From Haemophilus sp. CCUG 60358 (GTDB lineage Bacteria > Pseudomonadota > Gammaproteobacteria > Enterobacterales > Pasteurellaceae): a stretch of DNA of 45,847 bases. Position numbers and translations under genes: made by a program. Of this stretch, positions 1 to 9,013 are shown piece by piece. Under the pieces are notes generated by a model. The model ran no database searches and was not told where the DNA came from. It saw only the letters and a list, made by a program, of their open reading frames with translations. How positions within the stretch are numbered: the stretch's first letter is position 1; every line of letters starts with the position of its first letter. Location: contig NZ_LZOZ01000012.1 in the NCBI RefSeq assembly GCF_001679485.1, forward strand, positions 69,939 to 115,785. Direction: 5' to 3'.

Positions 1-263
1 TAACTGATTAAGGTGCAGATTTTTTATGACTAAATATAATCAACTTTTCAAACAACAAGTCGTGAATTTCTATTTCGAACATCACGAAAATCTTGCTTTC
101 ACGGAAAATCGTTTACTGGCATTGATGAACTTGAAAAGGTTATCAATGATTATGTCCGGTACTATAATGAAGAACGAATCCAATTAAAATTAAAAGGACT
201 GAGTCCGATACAATATCGAAAGCAGTCCTTTAAATAACAGTCTAACTTTTTGGGGTTAGATCA
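1..263 (+). mobile_element. Internally deleted IS3-family (IS150-like) remnant
   Basis: The left part (from 12) carries the typical start of an orfA, with ATG at 26 encoding MTKYNQLFKQQVVNFYF. Within about 100 bases it is joined to the 3' end of an orfB: from about 110 the plus strand encodes GIDELEKVINDYVRYYNEER and ends LKGLSPIQYRKQSFK at the stop at 235-237. The last nine codons match the orfB tail of the element at 26509-27751. The right end (about 238-263) contains the same inverted-repeat sequence as that element, reading towards TGATCT. Nearly all of the transposase, including the DDE residues, is missing, so it could move only in trans. Its left end is close to or beyond the window edge. 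Confidence 0.8.
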
Positions 264-291
264 TTTTGTTTAGGTTTTTTGTTAAATAAAG

Positions 292-1782
292 TTAGCATCT
301 TGTTTCAAATTCTGCTAGGGCTTCATCAAATTGTTGTTGCACTTTCGGATGAACAGGTGCAAAGACAGATGATGTTAAAGTAATAAATGAGCAAACTAAG
401 AAACCGGGAATAATCTCATAAAGTTTGGATAAATCGTCCCAGCCTAGATAGCGCATGAGTGGGCTCCATGCAACGACGGTGATAGCGCCAGATAGCATTC
501 CCCATAATGCAGCTTTTGAGCTAATGTTACGGTTAAAGAGAGAAAGAATCACAACTGGTCCAAATGCAGCACCAAAGCCAGCCCAAGCGTACGAAACTAA
601 TCCCATCACTTTTGAGTTAGGGTCATGTGCGATAACGATAGCAATGACAGAGATGAGTAACACCATTAAGCGACCAACCCAAACTAATTCTGTGCTAGAG
701 GCATTTTTACGGAAGAAACCTTTATAGAAATCTTCTGTAATAGCCGCAGAACACATCAATAATTGCGCAGATAAGGTACTCATAATTGCGGCAAGAATTG
801 CAGATAATATGATGCCGACAATCCAAGGGTTAAACATGACTTTGGACAATTCAATGAATACAGATTCTGCATTCGAAAGGTCAATGTTTCTTTCAGTGAA
901 ATAAGCTAGTCCAAAATAACCGACAGCAACTGCACCACCTAAGCAAAGGATCATCCAAGTAATACCGATTTTGCGTGCTTTATTTAAAGAAGCAACAGAG
1001 TCCGCAGCCATAAAGCGAGCCAAAATATGTGGTTGACCGAAGTAGCCTAAACCCCATGCCAAGGCAGACACTACACCAATACCAGAAACGTTGTGCAACC
1101 AGTTACTATAAGGAATACCTGTTACAGCAGATTTTGCTTCAAGTGCCATTTTGAGATCATCCCAACTGATCGTGAGAATAACCATCACAGGAGCAAGAAT
1201 TAGAGCAAAAATCATCAATGAAGCCTGAATGGTATCACTCCAAGAAACTGCTAAGTACCCACCAATAAAGGTGTAGCTAATGGTCGCAATCGCACCAAAC
1301 CAAAGCGCGGTAGTGTAATCCATGCCTAATAGGCTTTGGAATAATTTCGCACCAGCCACTACTCCAGAGGCACAATAGATGGTAAAGAAGAACAAGATAA
1401 TACCTGAAGAGATGATTTTCAGTGCTTTTTTCTGACGTGGGAAACGTTGTGCAAAGAACTCCGGTAACGTTAAGGCGTTGCTATATTTTTCAGTAAAAAT
1501 ACGCAAGCGGCCAGCAACAACACGATAGTTCAAATAAGCCCCAATAGTTAACCCAACGACAATCCAAGCTTCGGATAAACCAGAGAGAAAAATTGCTCCA
1601 GGTAATCCCATTAATAACCAGCCGGACATGTCTGATGCACCAGCAGACATGGCAGTAACAAAACTGCCCATTTTGCGACCACCTAGAATATAGTCGTCAA
1701 AATTCTGCGTGGAACGGTAGGCATATAATCCAATGCCTAAAATAACGAGCAAATAGAGCCCAAAGGTAATGTAGATTTGCAT
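292..1782 (-). CDS. putP: Sodium/proline symporter PutP
   Basis: This is a 496-residue inner-membrane protein of the sodium:solute symporter family, the usual length for PutP, with about 13 hydrophobic segments. It imports L-proline with Na+. The N-terminal part has the family pattern GGRKMGSFVTAMSAGASDMSG followed by WLLMGLPGA, and the middle has the conserved GYFGQPHILARFMA stretch. It starts 13 bases after the putA stop on the same strand, with AAGGAG overlapping that stop, so it is the second gene of a putA-putP operon. Substrate uptake and the enzyme that oxidises it are therefore made together. Family assignment is secure; substrate specificity rests on sequence pattern and linkage to putA. 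Confidence 0.95.
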   Translation of the reverse strand: MQIYITFGLYLLVILGIGLYAYRSTQNFDDYILGGRKMGSFVTAMSAGASDMSGWLLMGLPGAIFLSGLSEAWIVVGLTIGAYLNYRVVAGRLRIFTEKYSNALTLPEFFAQRFPRQKKALKIISSGIILFFFTIYCASGVVAGAKLFQSLLGMDYTTALWFGAIATISYTFIGGYLAVSWSDTIQASLMIFALILAPVMVILTISWDDLKMALEAKSAVTGIPYSNWLHNVSGIGVVSALAWGLGYFGQPHILARFMAADSVASLNKARKIGITWMILCLGGAVAVGYFGLAYFTERNIDLSNAESVFIELSKVMFNPWIVGIILSAILAAIMSTLSAQLLMCSAAITEDFYKGFFRKNASSTELVWVGRLMVLLISVIAIVIAHDPNSKVMGLVSYAWAGFGAAFGPVVILSLFNRNISSKAALWGMLSGAITVVAWSPLMRYLGWDDLSKLYEIIPGFLVCSFITLTSSVFAPVHPKVQQQFDEALAEFETRC

Positions 1783-1795
1783 AAATTACTCCTTC

Positions 1796-4700
1796 TTAAT
1801 GTTCTTCAGAAGACATTAACGAGGTGTTCCCGCCAGCAGCTGTGGTGTTGTAACTGCGAGAGAACTCATCGTATAACGGTAAAATATCTTGGGTAGTTTG
1901 CCAATCATAGCATTTAAAAATAGCTGAGCTGTTTTCAGCTAACCATTGGCGTCGTTCTTTACTTAATTCTGCTAAGTAGATACCTTTTTGGCAGTGGCCT
2001 AGTTTAGTATCAACTCGTACGCCCGCTTTACCAGATTTAGCTAATGGATGACTTGGCTCAACTAAAATCGTAAAGCCTTTTGCCAATAGTTTATTTGCAG
2101 CTTTTTCTGATGTAGCTAAATCGCCATTTAGAATTGCTACTTCAGAAGGCAAGTAAGCTAAAGAGTTGCGTTCACCAGTAATACTGTCTAAAACAGGTTG
2201 TGCATTACCTAGACTGTTTTCATCCCCAAATTGGCTGTAGTAGCGGTCTGTTTTTGTTAAACGTTGCAAATAGAATTCGCCACCGGCTTTCGGGCCTGTA
2301 CCAGATAAACCATGACCACCAAATGGTTGTACGCCCACAACTGCACCAACAATATTACGGTTAATATAGAAGTTACCGCAGTGGAGGTGTTTTTCAACTA
2401 AATCCATCTGTTTACGGATACGGCTATGGCAACCACCAGTTAGCGCATAACCTTTCGCATTAACTTCATTGAGTACGTTAACTAAGTTCTCTTTTTTATA
2501 ACGCACGATGTGTAAGATTGGGCCAAACACTTCACGTTGTAATTGGTTAAGATTATCTAAAAGATAGACTGCTGGTGCGACAAAATGACCATTGGTTGGT
2601 GCCTCTAATTCGACATAAGCACGAGCGACTTTCCGCATATTCGCTTTATGATTTTCTAGATTTTGTTTCGCTTCTTGATCAATTACAGGGCCAATGTCTG
2701 TTGAGAGTAAACGCGGGTCGCCAAGGCTAAATTCGTTAATCGCTTCTGTAATCATTTTATAGTAATGATCTGCAACATCTTCTTGTAATAACAAGATACG
2801 TAGTGCAGAACAGCGTTGACCAGCAGAGTCAAATGCAGAGCTTAAAACGTCTGCAACAACTTGTTCTGGTAATGCAGAGGAGTCAGATACTAATACGTTT
2901 TGTCCACCAGTTTCAGCAATTAAAACAGGATCGTTATCCGCTTGTGCAATTCGTTTTTCAATCAATTTTGCAACTTCAGTTGAGCCAGTAAACACAACGC
3001 CATCAAAAGCTTGTTGTACTAATGCCGCCCCTAAATCGCCTGCCCCAAGCACCAATTGTAATGCCTCTTTTGGTACGCCTGCTTGGTGTAAAAGTTTTAC
3101 TGCTGCATATGCAATAAGAGAAGTTTGTTCTGCTGGTTTAGCAATTACCGCATTTCCTGCTGCAAGGCTTGCAGCGACTTGTCCAGTAAAGATAGCTAAA
3201 GGGAAGTTCCAAGGCGAAATACAGAGAACTTTTCCGCGTGGTGCACCCAAGTGTTGATCTTTTGCGAGATATTCAAGCTGATTTGCATAATATCTGAGAA
3301 AATCGACGGCTTCTCGTAGCTCTGCAATTGCATTTGGTAATGTTTTACCAGCTTCAACAATGGCAAGTTTCATCAATAAGCCGAAGTTTTCTTCATATAA
3401 ATCTGCGGCTTTTCGTAATACATTTGCTCGTTCAGTTGCGCTTTGTGCTGCCCATGTCTCATTATTTGCCGCATTAAACACAGCTTGTGCTTCAGTTGGG
3501 TTTAAGAAAGCAACTTCCGCTAAGCTCTCTTTCAGATTAGCTGGATTGACGACGGTATGTGCAGCTAAGTTTTCTGCATTAGCCAGCACCGTGAGTGATT
3601 GCGCATTTTCGATAGGTGCTTCGTTTAATGCTTGTTCTAATTTAGCTAACTCAAATTCGTTGCTTAAATCAAAACCTGCAGAGTTTCTACGATCATTAAA
3701 TAGTTCAAGTGGATTGCGTACTAATTTATTCGGTTCACCATTAGATTTCTCATAGAGTTTCCAAGGCGGAATCACTAATTGTTCTACCGGAATATTTTCA
3801 TCGACCAATTGATGAACAAATGATGAGTTTGCCCCGTTTTCTAATAAACGGCGAACTAAGTAAGCTAATAAGGTCTCGTGCGTGCCTACGGGGGCGTAAA
3901 CACGGACTTGGCGATTAAAATTCTCTTTGCCAACAATGTTGTCGTATAAGCTTTCACCCATGCCATGTAAGCATTGGAATTCAAATTGTTTGCCTTGACC
4001 TAATTCGTGGATCGTACACATGGTTTGTACGTTATGCGTCGCAAATTGTGGGTAGATTACATCTTGAGCAGCAAGTAATTTTTTCGCACAGGCAATATAA
4101 GAGATATCGGTATGATTTTTGCGAGTATAAAGCGGGAAACCATCTAAGCCATCCGCTTGCGCCCATTTTACTTCGCTATCCCAATAAGCTCCTTTTACAA
4201 GGCGAATCATTAAGTAACCGTCTTTTTCTCGGGCAAGATTGATTAAGTAATCCAATACAAATGGGCAACGTTTAGAGTAAGCTTGAACAACATAGCCAAT
4301 ACCTTTGTAGCCTTTGAGTTCTGGCTCATCTAGTAATTTTTCTACTAAATCCAGAGATAGCTCTAAACGGCTAGCTTCTTCTGCATCAATGTTTACGCTG
4401 ATGTTATATTTTTTGGCAAGTAAGAAAAGTTCTTTTACGCGCGGATAAAGCTCGTCGATAACACGATCATATTTCGCACGCCAATATTTTGGATGGATAG
4501 CAGAAAGTTTAACGGAAACACTGTTACCATTATAGATAGTGCGACCTGCAGCATCTTTCCCCACACTTTCAATGGCATGGAGATAATCATTAAAATAACG
4601 ATCTGCATCCGCTTGGGTCATGGCTGCTTCACCAAGCATATCAAAAGAGAAGGTAAAGCCTTTTTCATAACGAGGTTTAATGTTCGTTAGCGCTTTTTGC

Positions 4701-5248
4701 ATGGTAACGCCAGCTACGAATTGTTTCCCTAAGATTTGCATGGATTTTACAATGAGCGTACGCATAATCGGGGCAGAGAAGCGAGCAAAGCTACGGCTTA
4801 ACGCATTTGCGAGGCTTTTTTCGTCTAAATTTTCACTAATTTTTTTACCGAAAACTAAGCCATAACTAGCTGCGTTGATAAAAAATGAGTTAGCGTTACC
4901 AATGTGAGATTTCCAGTTACCATCACGTAATTTTTCATAAATCAAATCATCGCGGGTTTCTGCATCAGGAATACGTAATAGCGCTTCAGCTAAGCACATT
5001 AGTGCGACACCTTCTTCACTGCTTAATGAGAATTCTTGCATTAAGGCATCTGCGCCATATTGTTTTTGTTTAAGATGGCGAAGTTTGTTAATAAGTTTGA
5101 TCGCATTGTCAGTAATGCGTTTTTCTTGTTCTTGGGTAAAATCTAAGGTTTTAAGCAAGTTATCTACTGCCGTTTTCTCATCTAAGCGATAGTTTTCGGT
5201 GATGAGTTGGCGTTCAGGACGGTAGGTTTTAGAAAGTTGGAAGGACAT
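1796..5248 (-). CDS. putA: Bifunctional proline dehydrogenase / P5C dehydrogenase PutA (no DNA-binding domain)
   Basis: It converts proline to glutamate in two steps: FAD-dependent proline dehydrogenase, then NAD-dependent glutamate-semialdehyde dehydrogenase. The proline dehydrogenase barrel lies at about 190-525 and includes RLVKGAYWDSEVKWAQ. The aldehyde dehydrogenase part has ISPWNFPLA, AETGGQN and the catalytic-cysteine motif SAGQRCSA. The C-terminus ends with the conserved TTAAGGNTSLMS of PutAs that carry the extra C-terminal domain. I place the start at the ATG at 5248 (MSFQLSK), which has AAGGGG eight bases upstream; a GTG three codons earlier (5257) is less likely. At 1150 residues it lacks the ribbon-helix-helix repressor domain of the 1320-residue E. 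coli enzyme, so it should not autoregulate its operon. First gene of putA-putP. Confidence 0.95.
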   Translation of the reverse strand: MSFQLSKTYRPERQLITENYRLDEKTAVDNLLKTLDFTQEQEKRITDNAIKLINKLRHLKQKQYGADALMQEFSLSSEEGVALMCLAEALLRIPDAETRDDLIYEKLRDGNWKSHIGNANSFFINAASYGLVFGKKISENLDEKSLANALSRSFARFSAPIMRTLIVKSMQILGKQFVAGVTMQKALTNIKPRYEKGFTFSFDMLGEAAMTQADADRYFNDYLHAIESVGKDAAGRTIYNGNSVSVKLSAIHPKYWRAKYDRVIDELYPRVKELFLLAKKYNISVNIDAEEASRLELSLDLVEKLLDEPELKGYKGIGYVVQAYSKRCPFVLDYLINLAREKDGYLMIRLVKGAYWDSEVKWAQADGLDGFPLYTRKNHTDISYIACAKKLLAAQDVIYPQFATHNVQTMCTIHELGQGKQFEFQCLHGMGESLYDNIVGKENFNRQVRVYAPVGTHETLLAYLVRRLLENGANSSFVHQLVDENIPVEQLVIPPWKLYEKSNGEPNKLVRNPLELFNDRRNSAGFDLSNEFELAKLEQALNEAPIENAQSLTVLANAENLAAHTVVNPANLKESLAEVAFLNPTEAQAVFNAANNETWAAQSATERANVLRKAADLYEENFGLLMKLAIVEAGKTLPNAIAELREAVDFLRYYANQLEYLAKDQHLGAPRGKVLCISPWNFPLAIFTGQVAASLAAGNAVIAKPAEQTSLIAYAAVKLLHQAGVPKEALQLVLGAGDLGAALVQQAFDGVVFTGSTEVAKLIEKRIAQADNDPVLIAETGGQNVLVSDSSALPEQVVADVLSSAFDSAGQRCSALRILLLQEDVADHYYKMITEAINEFSLGDPRLLSTDIGPVIDQEAKQNLENHKANMRKVARAYVELEAPTNGHFVAPAVYLLDNLNQLQREVFGPILHIVRYKKENLVNVLNEVNAKGYALTGGCHSRIRKQMDLVEKHLHCGNFYINRNIVGAVVGVQPFGGHGLSGTGPKAGGEFYLQRLTKTDRYYSQFGDENSLGNAQPVLDSITGERNSLAYLPSEVAILNGDLATSEKAANKLLAKGFTILVEPSHPLAKSGKAGVRVDTKLGHCQKGIYLAELSKERRQWLAENSSAIFKCYDWQTTQDILPLYDEFSRSYNTTAAGGNTSLMSSEEH

Positions 5249-5334
5249 AGTAATCACCCCTTGTTACTTTGTTACAAGATTGTTAATGAACATAAAATCA
5301 ACAGAGGGAAAAGTAAATGCTTTTTTCTCGAATT

Positions 5335-5350
5335 TGTGAATCACTTCACA
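5335..5350 (-). promoter_or_regulatory. CRP-binding site upstream of putA
   Basis: TGTGA-ATCACT-TCACA is a perfect match to the TGTGA-N6-TCACA core. It sits about 87 bases upstream of the putA ATG, in the leader region 5249-5483. It suggests cAMP-CRP activation of proline use when preferred sugars are scarce. Binding is inferred, not shown. Confidence 0.75.
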
Positions 5351-5483
5351 GAATTGTGTGAAAATAATGCAAAATTCACGAAAATACTGAATAAATAGCG
5401 ATATTTTTTAGTTTTTGAAGAAAATAGAAAAGCAAATTTGAGAAGAATCGCCTGATTCTTCTCAGAAAGATGTTAATAAGATA

Positions 5484-5657
5484 TTACTCGATACCAATAA
5501 TCTTATGAGTTTGAAGGCTTAACTGCCATTTAGGTTTAGTAGCACGAAGATTTAATTGACCTAATTGAGTGATAGTTTCTAATAAATTCATTTTGCCATC
5601 ATGCCCATTAAGCATATGTGCCATATCAAAAATGAATTCTTTTGCAATTTTAAACAT
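5484..5657 (-). pseudogene. queD'-'queE fusion relic (queuosine precursor pathway)
   Basis: A 57-codon reading frame begins MFKIAKEFIFDMAHMLNGHDGK, which is the characteristic N-terminus of QueD (6-carboxytetrahydropterin synthase), with AAGGA upstream. It then switches to a sequence ending KPKWQLSLQTHKIIGIE, which resembles the C-terminal tail of QueE (7-carboxy-7-deazaguanine synthase). The rest of both enzymes, including the QueD zinc histidines and the QueE radical-SAM cysteines, is missing. The simplest reading is an in-frame deletion that fused the first codons of queD to the last codons of queE in an ancestral queC-queD-queE operon on this strand. The queC stub lies at 9014-9189. The QueE assignment is less certain than the QueD one. 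Confidence 0.65.
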
Positions 5658-5701
5658 TTGCTAGTCCTTTTTCTGTTGAATTTTGAACATAGGAGTTAAT
5701 T

Positions 5702-5893
5702 ATGGATTATGATTATCAAAAAGGCTTTGAAGAAGGTTATAGAATGATTATGGGGGCATCCGCATTGCTATCTCTAGCCCCTATTCAACCATTAACACCA
5801 CTTGGAAGCACTCCATTTAGAGAGGGATTAAAAGCTGGTATAAATTTAGCTAAAAGAAATAACCAACAGTCATTTAATAACATTTTTAAGTAA
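5702..5893 (+). CDS. Small hypothetical protein next to serine recombinase
   Basis: 63 residues, beginning MDYDYQKGFEEGYRMIMGAS, with a good ribosome binding site (AGGAG six bases before the ATG). The middle (ASALLSLAPIQPLTPLG) is hydrophobic and proline-containing; the C-terminal third is polar and basic. It ends 14 bases before the recombinase ATG on the same strand, so the two are probably co-transcribed as one mobile segment. I do not recognise the family and assign no function. Confidence 0.55.
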   Translation: MDYDYQKGFEEGYRMIMGASALLSLAPIQPLTPLGSTPFREGLKAGINLAKRNNQQSFNNIFK

Positions 5894-5907
5894 TTTTAAG
5901 AGAAAAG

Positions 5908-6513
5908 ATGGCATTAATAGGCTTCGCTAGAGTATCAACTCAACAGCAGGATTTGAGTGAACAGATTCAAGCATTAAAAGAATACGGCTGCAAAAAAATT
6001 TTCTCAGGGAAACATTCCGGTAAAGCTGAGAAAAATAAAGCACAATTGGATGAACTACTGGATTATGTTCGAGAGGGTGATGTTGTTGCAGTAACTAAGC
6101 TTGATCGCTTAGGAAGGAGCCTTGCTCAGTGTTTGAATACACTTGAACTATTTAAGAATAAAAATATTGGCTTTGTTGCAATTCAACAAGGAATAGATAC
6201 TCGAACCCAAAACAATCCTATGGGGATGGCACTAATTCAATTGTTAGGTATTTTTGCTGAATTGGAAAGGAGTTTTATTGTTGAGCGTACTCAGGAAGGG
6301 AAGCGAACAAAACTTGCTTCGGGTCATAAAAATGCTTTAGGCGGCCGTCCACCGAAAGTAACAGATAAAATACGCAAAAAGATTTATGCGGATTTTAAAG
6401 CTGGTGATTCTATTTCAACAGTAATGAAACGATATGATTTATCTAAATCAACGGTGGCAAGAATAAAAGGTATTTATAATAGGGAAATACTTAATTGTAG
6501 AGAAAAAGCCTAA
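5908..6513 (+). CDS. Serine recombinase, resolvase/invertase family
   Basis: 201 residues. The N-terminal catalytic domain has the family start MALIGFARVSTQQQDL with the nucleophile Ser10, the conserved KLDRLGRSL stretch, and the GIFAELERSFIVERTQEG helix before the arm. The C-terminal part (GGRPPKVTD then a helix-turn-helix around DSISTVMKRYDLSKSTVARI) is the DNA-binding domain. The small size fits site-specific resolution or inversion in transposons and plasmids rather than the large integrase class. It lies between the queD/queE and queC stubs and is the only recombinase of that insertion. No tnpA transposase is present, so it is probably a leftover of a larger element or plasmid. Confidence 0.9.
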   Translation: MALIGFARVSTQQQDLSEQIQALKEYGCKKIFSGKHSGKAEKNKAQLDELLDYVREGDVVAVTKLDRLGRSLAQCLNTLELFKNKNIGFVAIQQGIDTRTQNNPMGMALIQLLGIFAELERSFIVERTQEGKRTKLASGHKNALGGRPPKVTDKIRKKIYADFKAGDSISTVMKRYDLSKSTVARIKGIYNREILNCREKA

Positions 6514-6534
6514 TAATTTTGAATTATTAGGCTT
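6506..6534. terminator. Bidirectional hairpin terminator between recombinase and truncated ORF
   Basis: A 13-base stem (AAGCCTAATAATT and its perfect complement) with a 3-base loop overlaps the recombinase stop codon. On the minus strand the stem is followed by a T-rich run, so it best terminates the convergent minus-strand ORF that ends at 6544, but it can serve both. Confidence 0.75.
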
Positions 6535-6543
6535 CTTATATAA

Positions 6544-6771
6544 TTAATTCTTCATTTTATCGTAGTGTTCAATAGCTGCTTCAAGAACTCTAGCCAATCC
6601 TTGTCGTTCAGGGCCATTTCGGCCATCAATTCCTGCTCCACCTGGACGCTCAAATTTAGAGAAATCATAAAAAGTTCTTACAATTTCTTCTAATAAGTTA
6701 GCTCTATTAAGAGGGGTATCGTTTTCAGTATTTCTTAACCATTCTTCAATAATTTTCTTTATATCCTAAAA
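6544..6771 (-). pseudogene. 5'-truncated hypothetical gene
   Basis: About 73 codons are open on the minus strand, ending in ERQGLARVLEAAIEHYDKMKN and a TAA at 6544-6546. The coding character is clear (even, polar, no stops), but the frame is closed by a TAG at its upstream edge, next to the merA stop, and there is no good ATG or ribosome binding site. It looks like the C-terminal end of a protein cut by arrival of the mer module. A GGAGIDGRNGPERQG stretch is notable. Family not recognised. Confidence 0.5.
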
Positions 6772-6779
6772 AAGTTCCC

Positions 6780-8420
6780 TTAGCCTGCACAACAAGATAA
6801 TTTCGAAATATCTTTATCGAACGTAAGTGCAACTAATTTTAGCCCTTCAGCCATTGTTAAATATGGTGCTAGGGTTTCTGTTAAATCTTCTATCGTTAAG
6901 CCAAATTTAACAGCTAATGATGCTGCATAGATGACATCTCCTGCATTTTCAGATACAATATGAACCCCTAATACTTTTAGTGTTTCTGCATCTGCTACTA
7001 GTTTAAATACACCGGTTGTTTCACGGTTTACAATTGCTCTTGGAACAGCATCTAAAGGTAATACAGATGTCTTCACATCATACCCTTTCTCTTTTGCTTG
7101 TTCTTCTGTTAAACCAACCGTTGCAACCGTCGGATTCGTAAACGTAACAGCAGGAACTACCGATAAATCTATTTTTTTGTTTAATCCACCAATAGCATTA
7201 TCAGTAATAATTCCACCTTCATAGGCTGCTACATATACAAATTGTGGTCCTAAAGTCACATCTCCTGCTGCATAAATCTTTTCATTACTTGTTTGACCAA
7301 AATCATTGATCAGGATTTCATTATTTTTTCCAGTTTCAACACCTGCTGCACTTAAATTTAAAGAATCCGTATTTGGTTTTCTTCCAGTGGCAACAAGTAA
7401 CTGATCTGATTCAATGACTTCTCTACTGCCATTTACTGTTACGTAAACCCTTTTTATCTCTCCACTTTGTTCAACACGCTCAAAAGTTGCCCCTTTGACA
7501 AGGTTTATACCCTGTTCAATTAACGCTTTTTCAACTGACTCTGAAATCTCAGGATCATACTCCTTTAAAAGTCGCTCACTTCTTTGCATAAGCGTTATTT
7601 CTGAACCTAAATGATGAAATAGTTGTCCAAGCTCCATTCCAATGTATCCTGAACCAATTACAGTTAATCGTTTTGGTATTTTCTTTAACTCAAGAAGTGT
7701 TGTACTAGTTAAATAGTCCATTTTTTCAAGTCCTGAAATTTGGGGCAACGAAGGCGATGCACCTGTTGCAATTAAAAAGCGTTTTGCAGATAACTTTGCC
7801 CCATTGACCTCAACCGTACTAGCATCAACGAATTTTGCTTCACCTTTAATTAAATCAAAATTATATTCATCAATTAAATCCATATATTTTTGATTCCGAA
7901 GTTCGCTCACCAATTTATCCTTTTGCGTGATTAAACTAGCTAAATCCACTTCTCCAGCGGATGTTTGTAAACCTATAAACGGATTGTCTTTTGATAAATG
8001 ATTGATTTCCCCTGCCCTAAGAAGAGTTTTTGACGGAACACAGCCAATATTCACACAGGTTCCCCCAACCGTTCCACGCTCAATCATTCCAACTTTTGCA
8101 CCGTATTCTATAGCTTTAATTGCCGAAGAAAAGGCAGCAGCACCAGAACCAATAATAAGAAGGTCATAATTGTCTTCATTAATTAACGCCACGTTTTCTA
8201 GTGATGATACTTCTTCAATTTCTCCGGCTTGGTAATTTGCTTCATCAATCGCCTTTATTGCACTTTCAACCTCAATATCATCGGGCAGTTCAAATACTGC
8301 TTCACCACGACGATAACTAGACTCAATATTTTTAGCACCTATCTTTTCAAGTGCTGATTCTACGTGTTTTTCACAACCCGTACAGGTCATTCCTGAAATG
8401 TTTACCTTAAATTTATTCAT
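6780..8420 (-). CDS. merA: Mercuric reductase MerA
   Basis: A 546-residue cytoplasmic flavoprotein that reduces Hg(II) to volatile Hg(0) with NADPH. An N-terminal heavy-metal-associated domain carries GMTCTGC (Cys13, Cys16). The pyridine nucleotide-disulfide oxidoreductase core has the FAD motif [13 protein letters not shown], the redox-active [16 protein letters not shown], and the [19 protein letters not shown] motif. The C-terminus ends Cys543-Cys544-Ala-Gly, the vicinal pair that hands mercury to the active site. It follows merR by 28 bases with AGGAG before the ATG. The sequence resembles the low-GC Gram-positive lineage of MerA. No merT, merP or merB is next to it. Confidence 0.95.
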   Translation of the reverse strand: MNKFKVNISGMTCTGCEKHVESALEKIGAKNIESSYRRGEAVFELPDDIEVESAIKAIDEANYQAGEIEEVSSLENVALINEDNYDLLIIGSGAAAFSSAIKAIEYGAKVGMIERGTVGGTCVNIGCVPSKTLLRAGEINHLSKDNPFIGLQTSAGEVDLASLITQKDKLVSELRNQKYMDLIDEYNFDLIKGEAKFVDASTVEVNGAKLSAKRFLIATGASPSLPQISGLEKMDYLTSTTLLELKKIPKRLTVIGSGYIGMELGQLFHHLGSEITLMQRSERLLKEYDPEISESVEKALIEQGINLVKGATFERVEQSGEIKRVYVTVNGSREVIESDQLLVATGRKPNTDSLNLSAAGVETGKNNEILINDFGQTSNEKIYAAGDVTLGPQFVYVAAYEGGIITDNAIGGLNKKIDLSVVPAVTFTNPTVATVGLTEEQAKEKGYDVKTSVLPLDAVPRAIVNRETTGVFKLVADAETLKVLGVHIVSENAGDVIYAASLAVKFGLTIEDLTETLAPYLTMAEGLKLVALTFDKDISKLSCCAG

Positions 8421-8448
8421 AAAAAAGCTCCTTTCGTTAATTAATCTC

Positions 8449-8841
8449 TCATGTTAATGTTTCTATTATTGGACACGAATGTAATTGCTTTTCAGCTGGA
8501 CATCGTTGTTTTAAGTCGTCTAACATAGTTTCAATTCGTTTTAAATCCTCTATTTGTTTTTGCACTTCCTTTTGTTTTTTAGAAACAAATTCGAACATAT
8601 CTTGACAACGAACTTCATCTTTATCTACAACACCAAGTAATTTATAAATCTCGCTTAAAGAGAAACCAAGTTCCTGTATTCGTTTAATAAACCCAACACG
8701 CTTAACGTCATCATATGAATATATCCGATAACCAGCTTCCGTTCGGTGAGGTTCTTGTAATAAATTTTTTCGCTCGTAATATCTGATCGTTTCTTTATTA
8801 ACTCCACATTTATCTGCAAACTCACTAATGCGATAAATCAT
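8449..8841 (-). CDS. merR: Mercury-responsive MerR regulator
   Basis: 130 residues. It has the MerR winged-helix N-terminus ([14 protein letters not shown], then [10 protein letters not shown] and [14 protein letters not shown]), a dimerisation coiled coil, and the three Hg-binding cysteines Cys79, Cys114 and Cys123 of the true MerR subgroup. The [11 protein letters not shown] and [13 protein letters not shown] segments and the PIIETL end are like Bacillus/Staphylococcus MerR. It is the first gene of the operon and reads in the same direction as merA, the arrangement of Gram-positive mer operons; in Tn21/Tn501 merR is divergent. It therefore controls its own transcription as well as merA. The ribosome binding site AGGGGGTG is strong. 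Confidence 0.93.
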   Translation of the reverse strand: MIYRISEFADKCGVNKETIRYYERKNLLQEPHRTEAGYRIYSYDDVKRVGFIKRIQELGFSLSEIYKLLGVVDKDEVRCQDMFEFVSKKQKEVQKQIEDLKRIETMLDDLKQRCPAEKQLHSCPIIETLT

Positions 8842-8860
8842 CTTATTTCACCCCCTGAAT

Positions 8861-8892
8861 ATTATAAACCATGTACCATAGTACACGGTCAA
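8861..8892 (-). promoter_or_regulatory. mer operator-promoter
   Basis: On the minus strand, TTGACC (8892-8887) and TATAAT (8866-8861) are separated by 20 bases, the overlong spacer typical of MerR-activated promoters. The spacer region holds a dyad, ACCGTGTAC-TATG-GTACATGGT (8868-8889), where MerR would bind and untwist the DNA when mercury is present. Transcription then runs into merR and merA. Confidence 0.85.
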
Positions 8893-8920
8893 GTAAATTG
8901 GACTATTTTATTTTTTTTCC

Positions 8921-8950
8921 AAAGTATCACTCGTATGTGATTGATACTTT
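8921..8950. repeat. Inverted repeat behind the mer promoter
   Basis: AAAGTATCA and its exact complement TGATACTTT enclose 12 bases that contain a second, smaller dyad (ATCAC/GTGAT). It lies just outside the mer promoter. It could be a terminator insulating the module or a recombination site. Between it and the queC stub (8951-9013) I see nothing further. Confidence 0.5.
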
Positions 8951-9013
8951 TATATAATACTATTGATTATCCTAACATCCCACCAGAAAATCCAATTTAA
9001 ACACCAGTTGTTT

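Noticed and set aside
3360..3755. Plus-strand frame of 131 codons inside putA
   Set aside because: It lies wholly within the highly conserved putA coding sequence on the opposite strand and has a composition typical of an antisense shadow.
5908..6513. Phage-type DNA invertase with an invertible segment
   Set aside because: No pair of inverted recombination sites was visible around the gene; resolvase function is the simpler reading.
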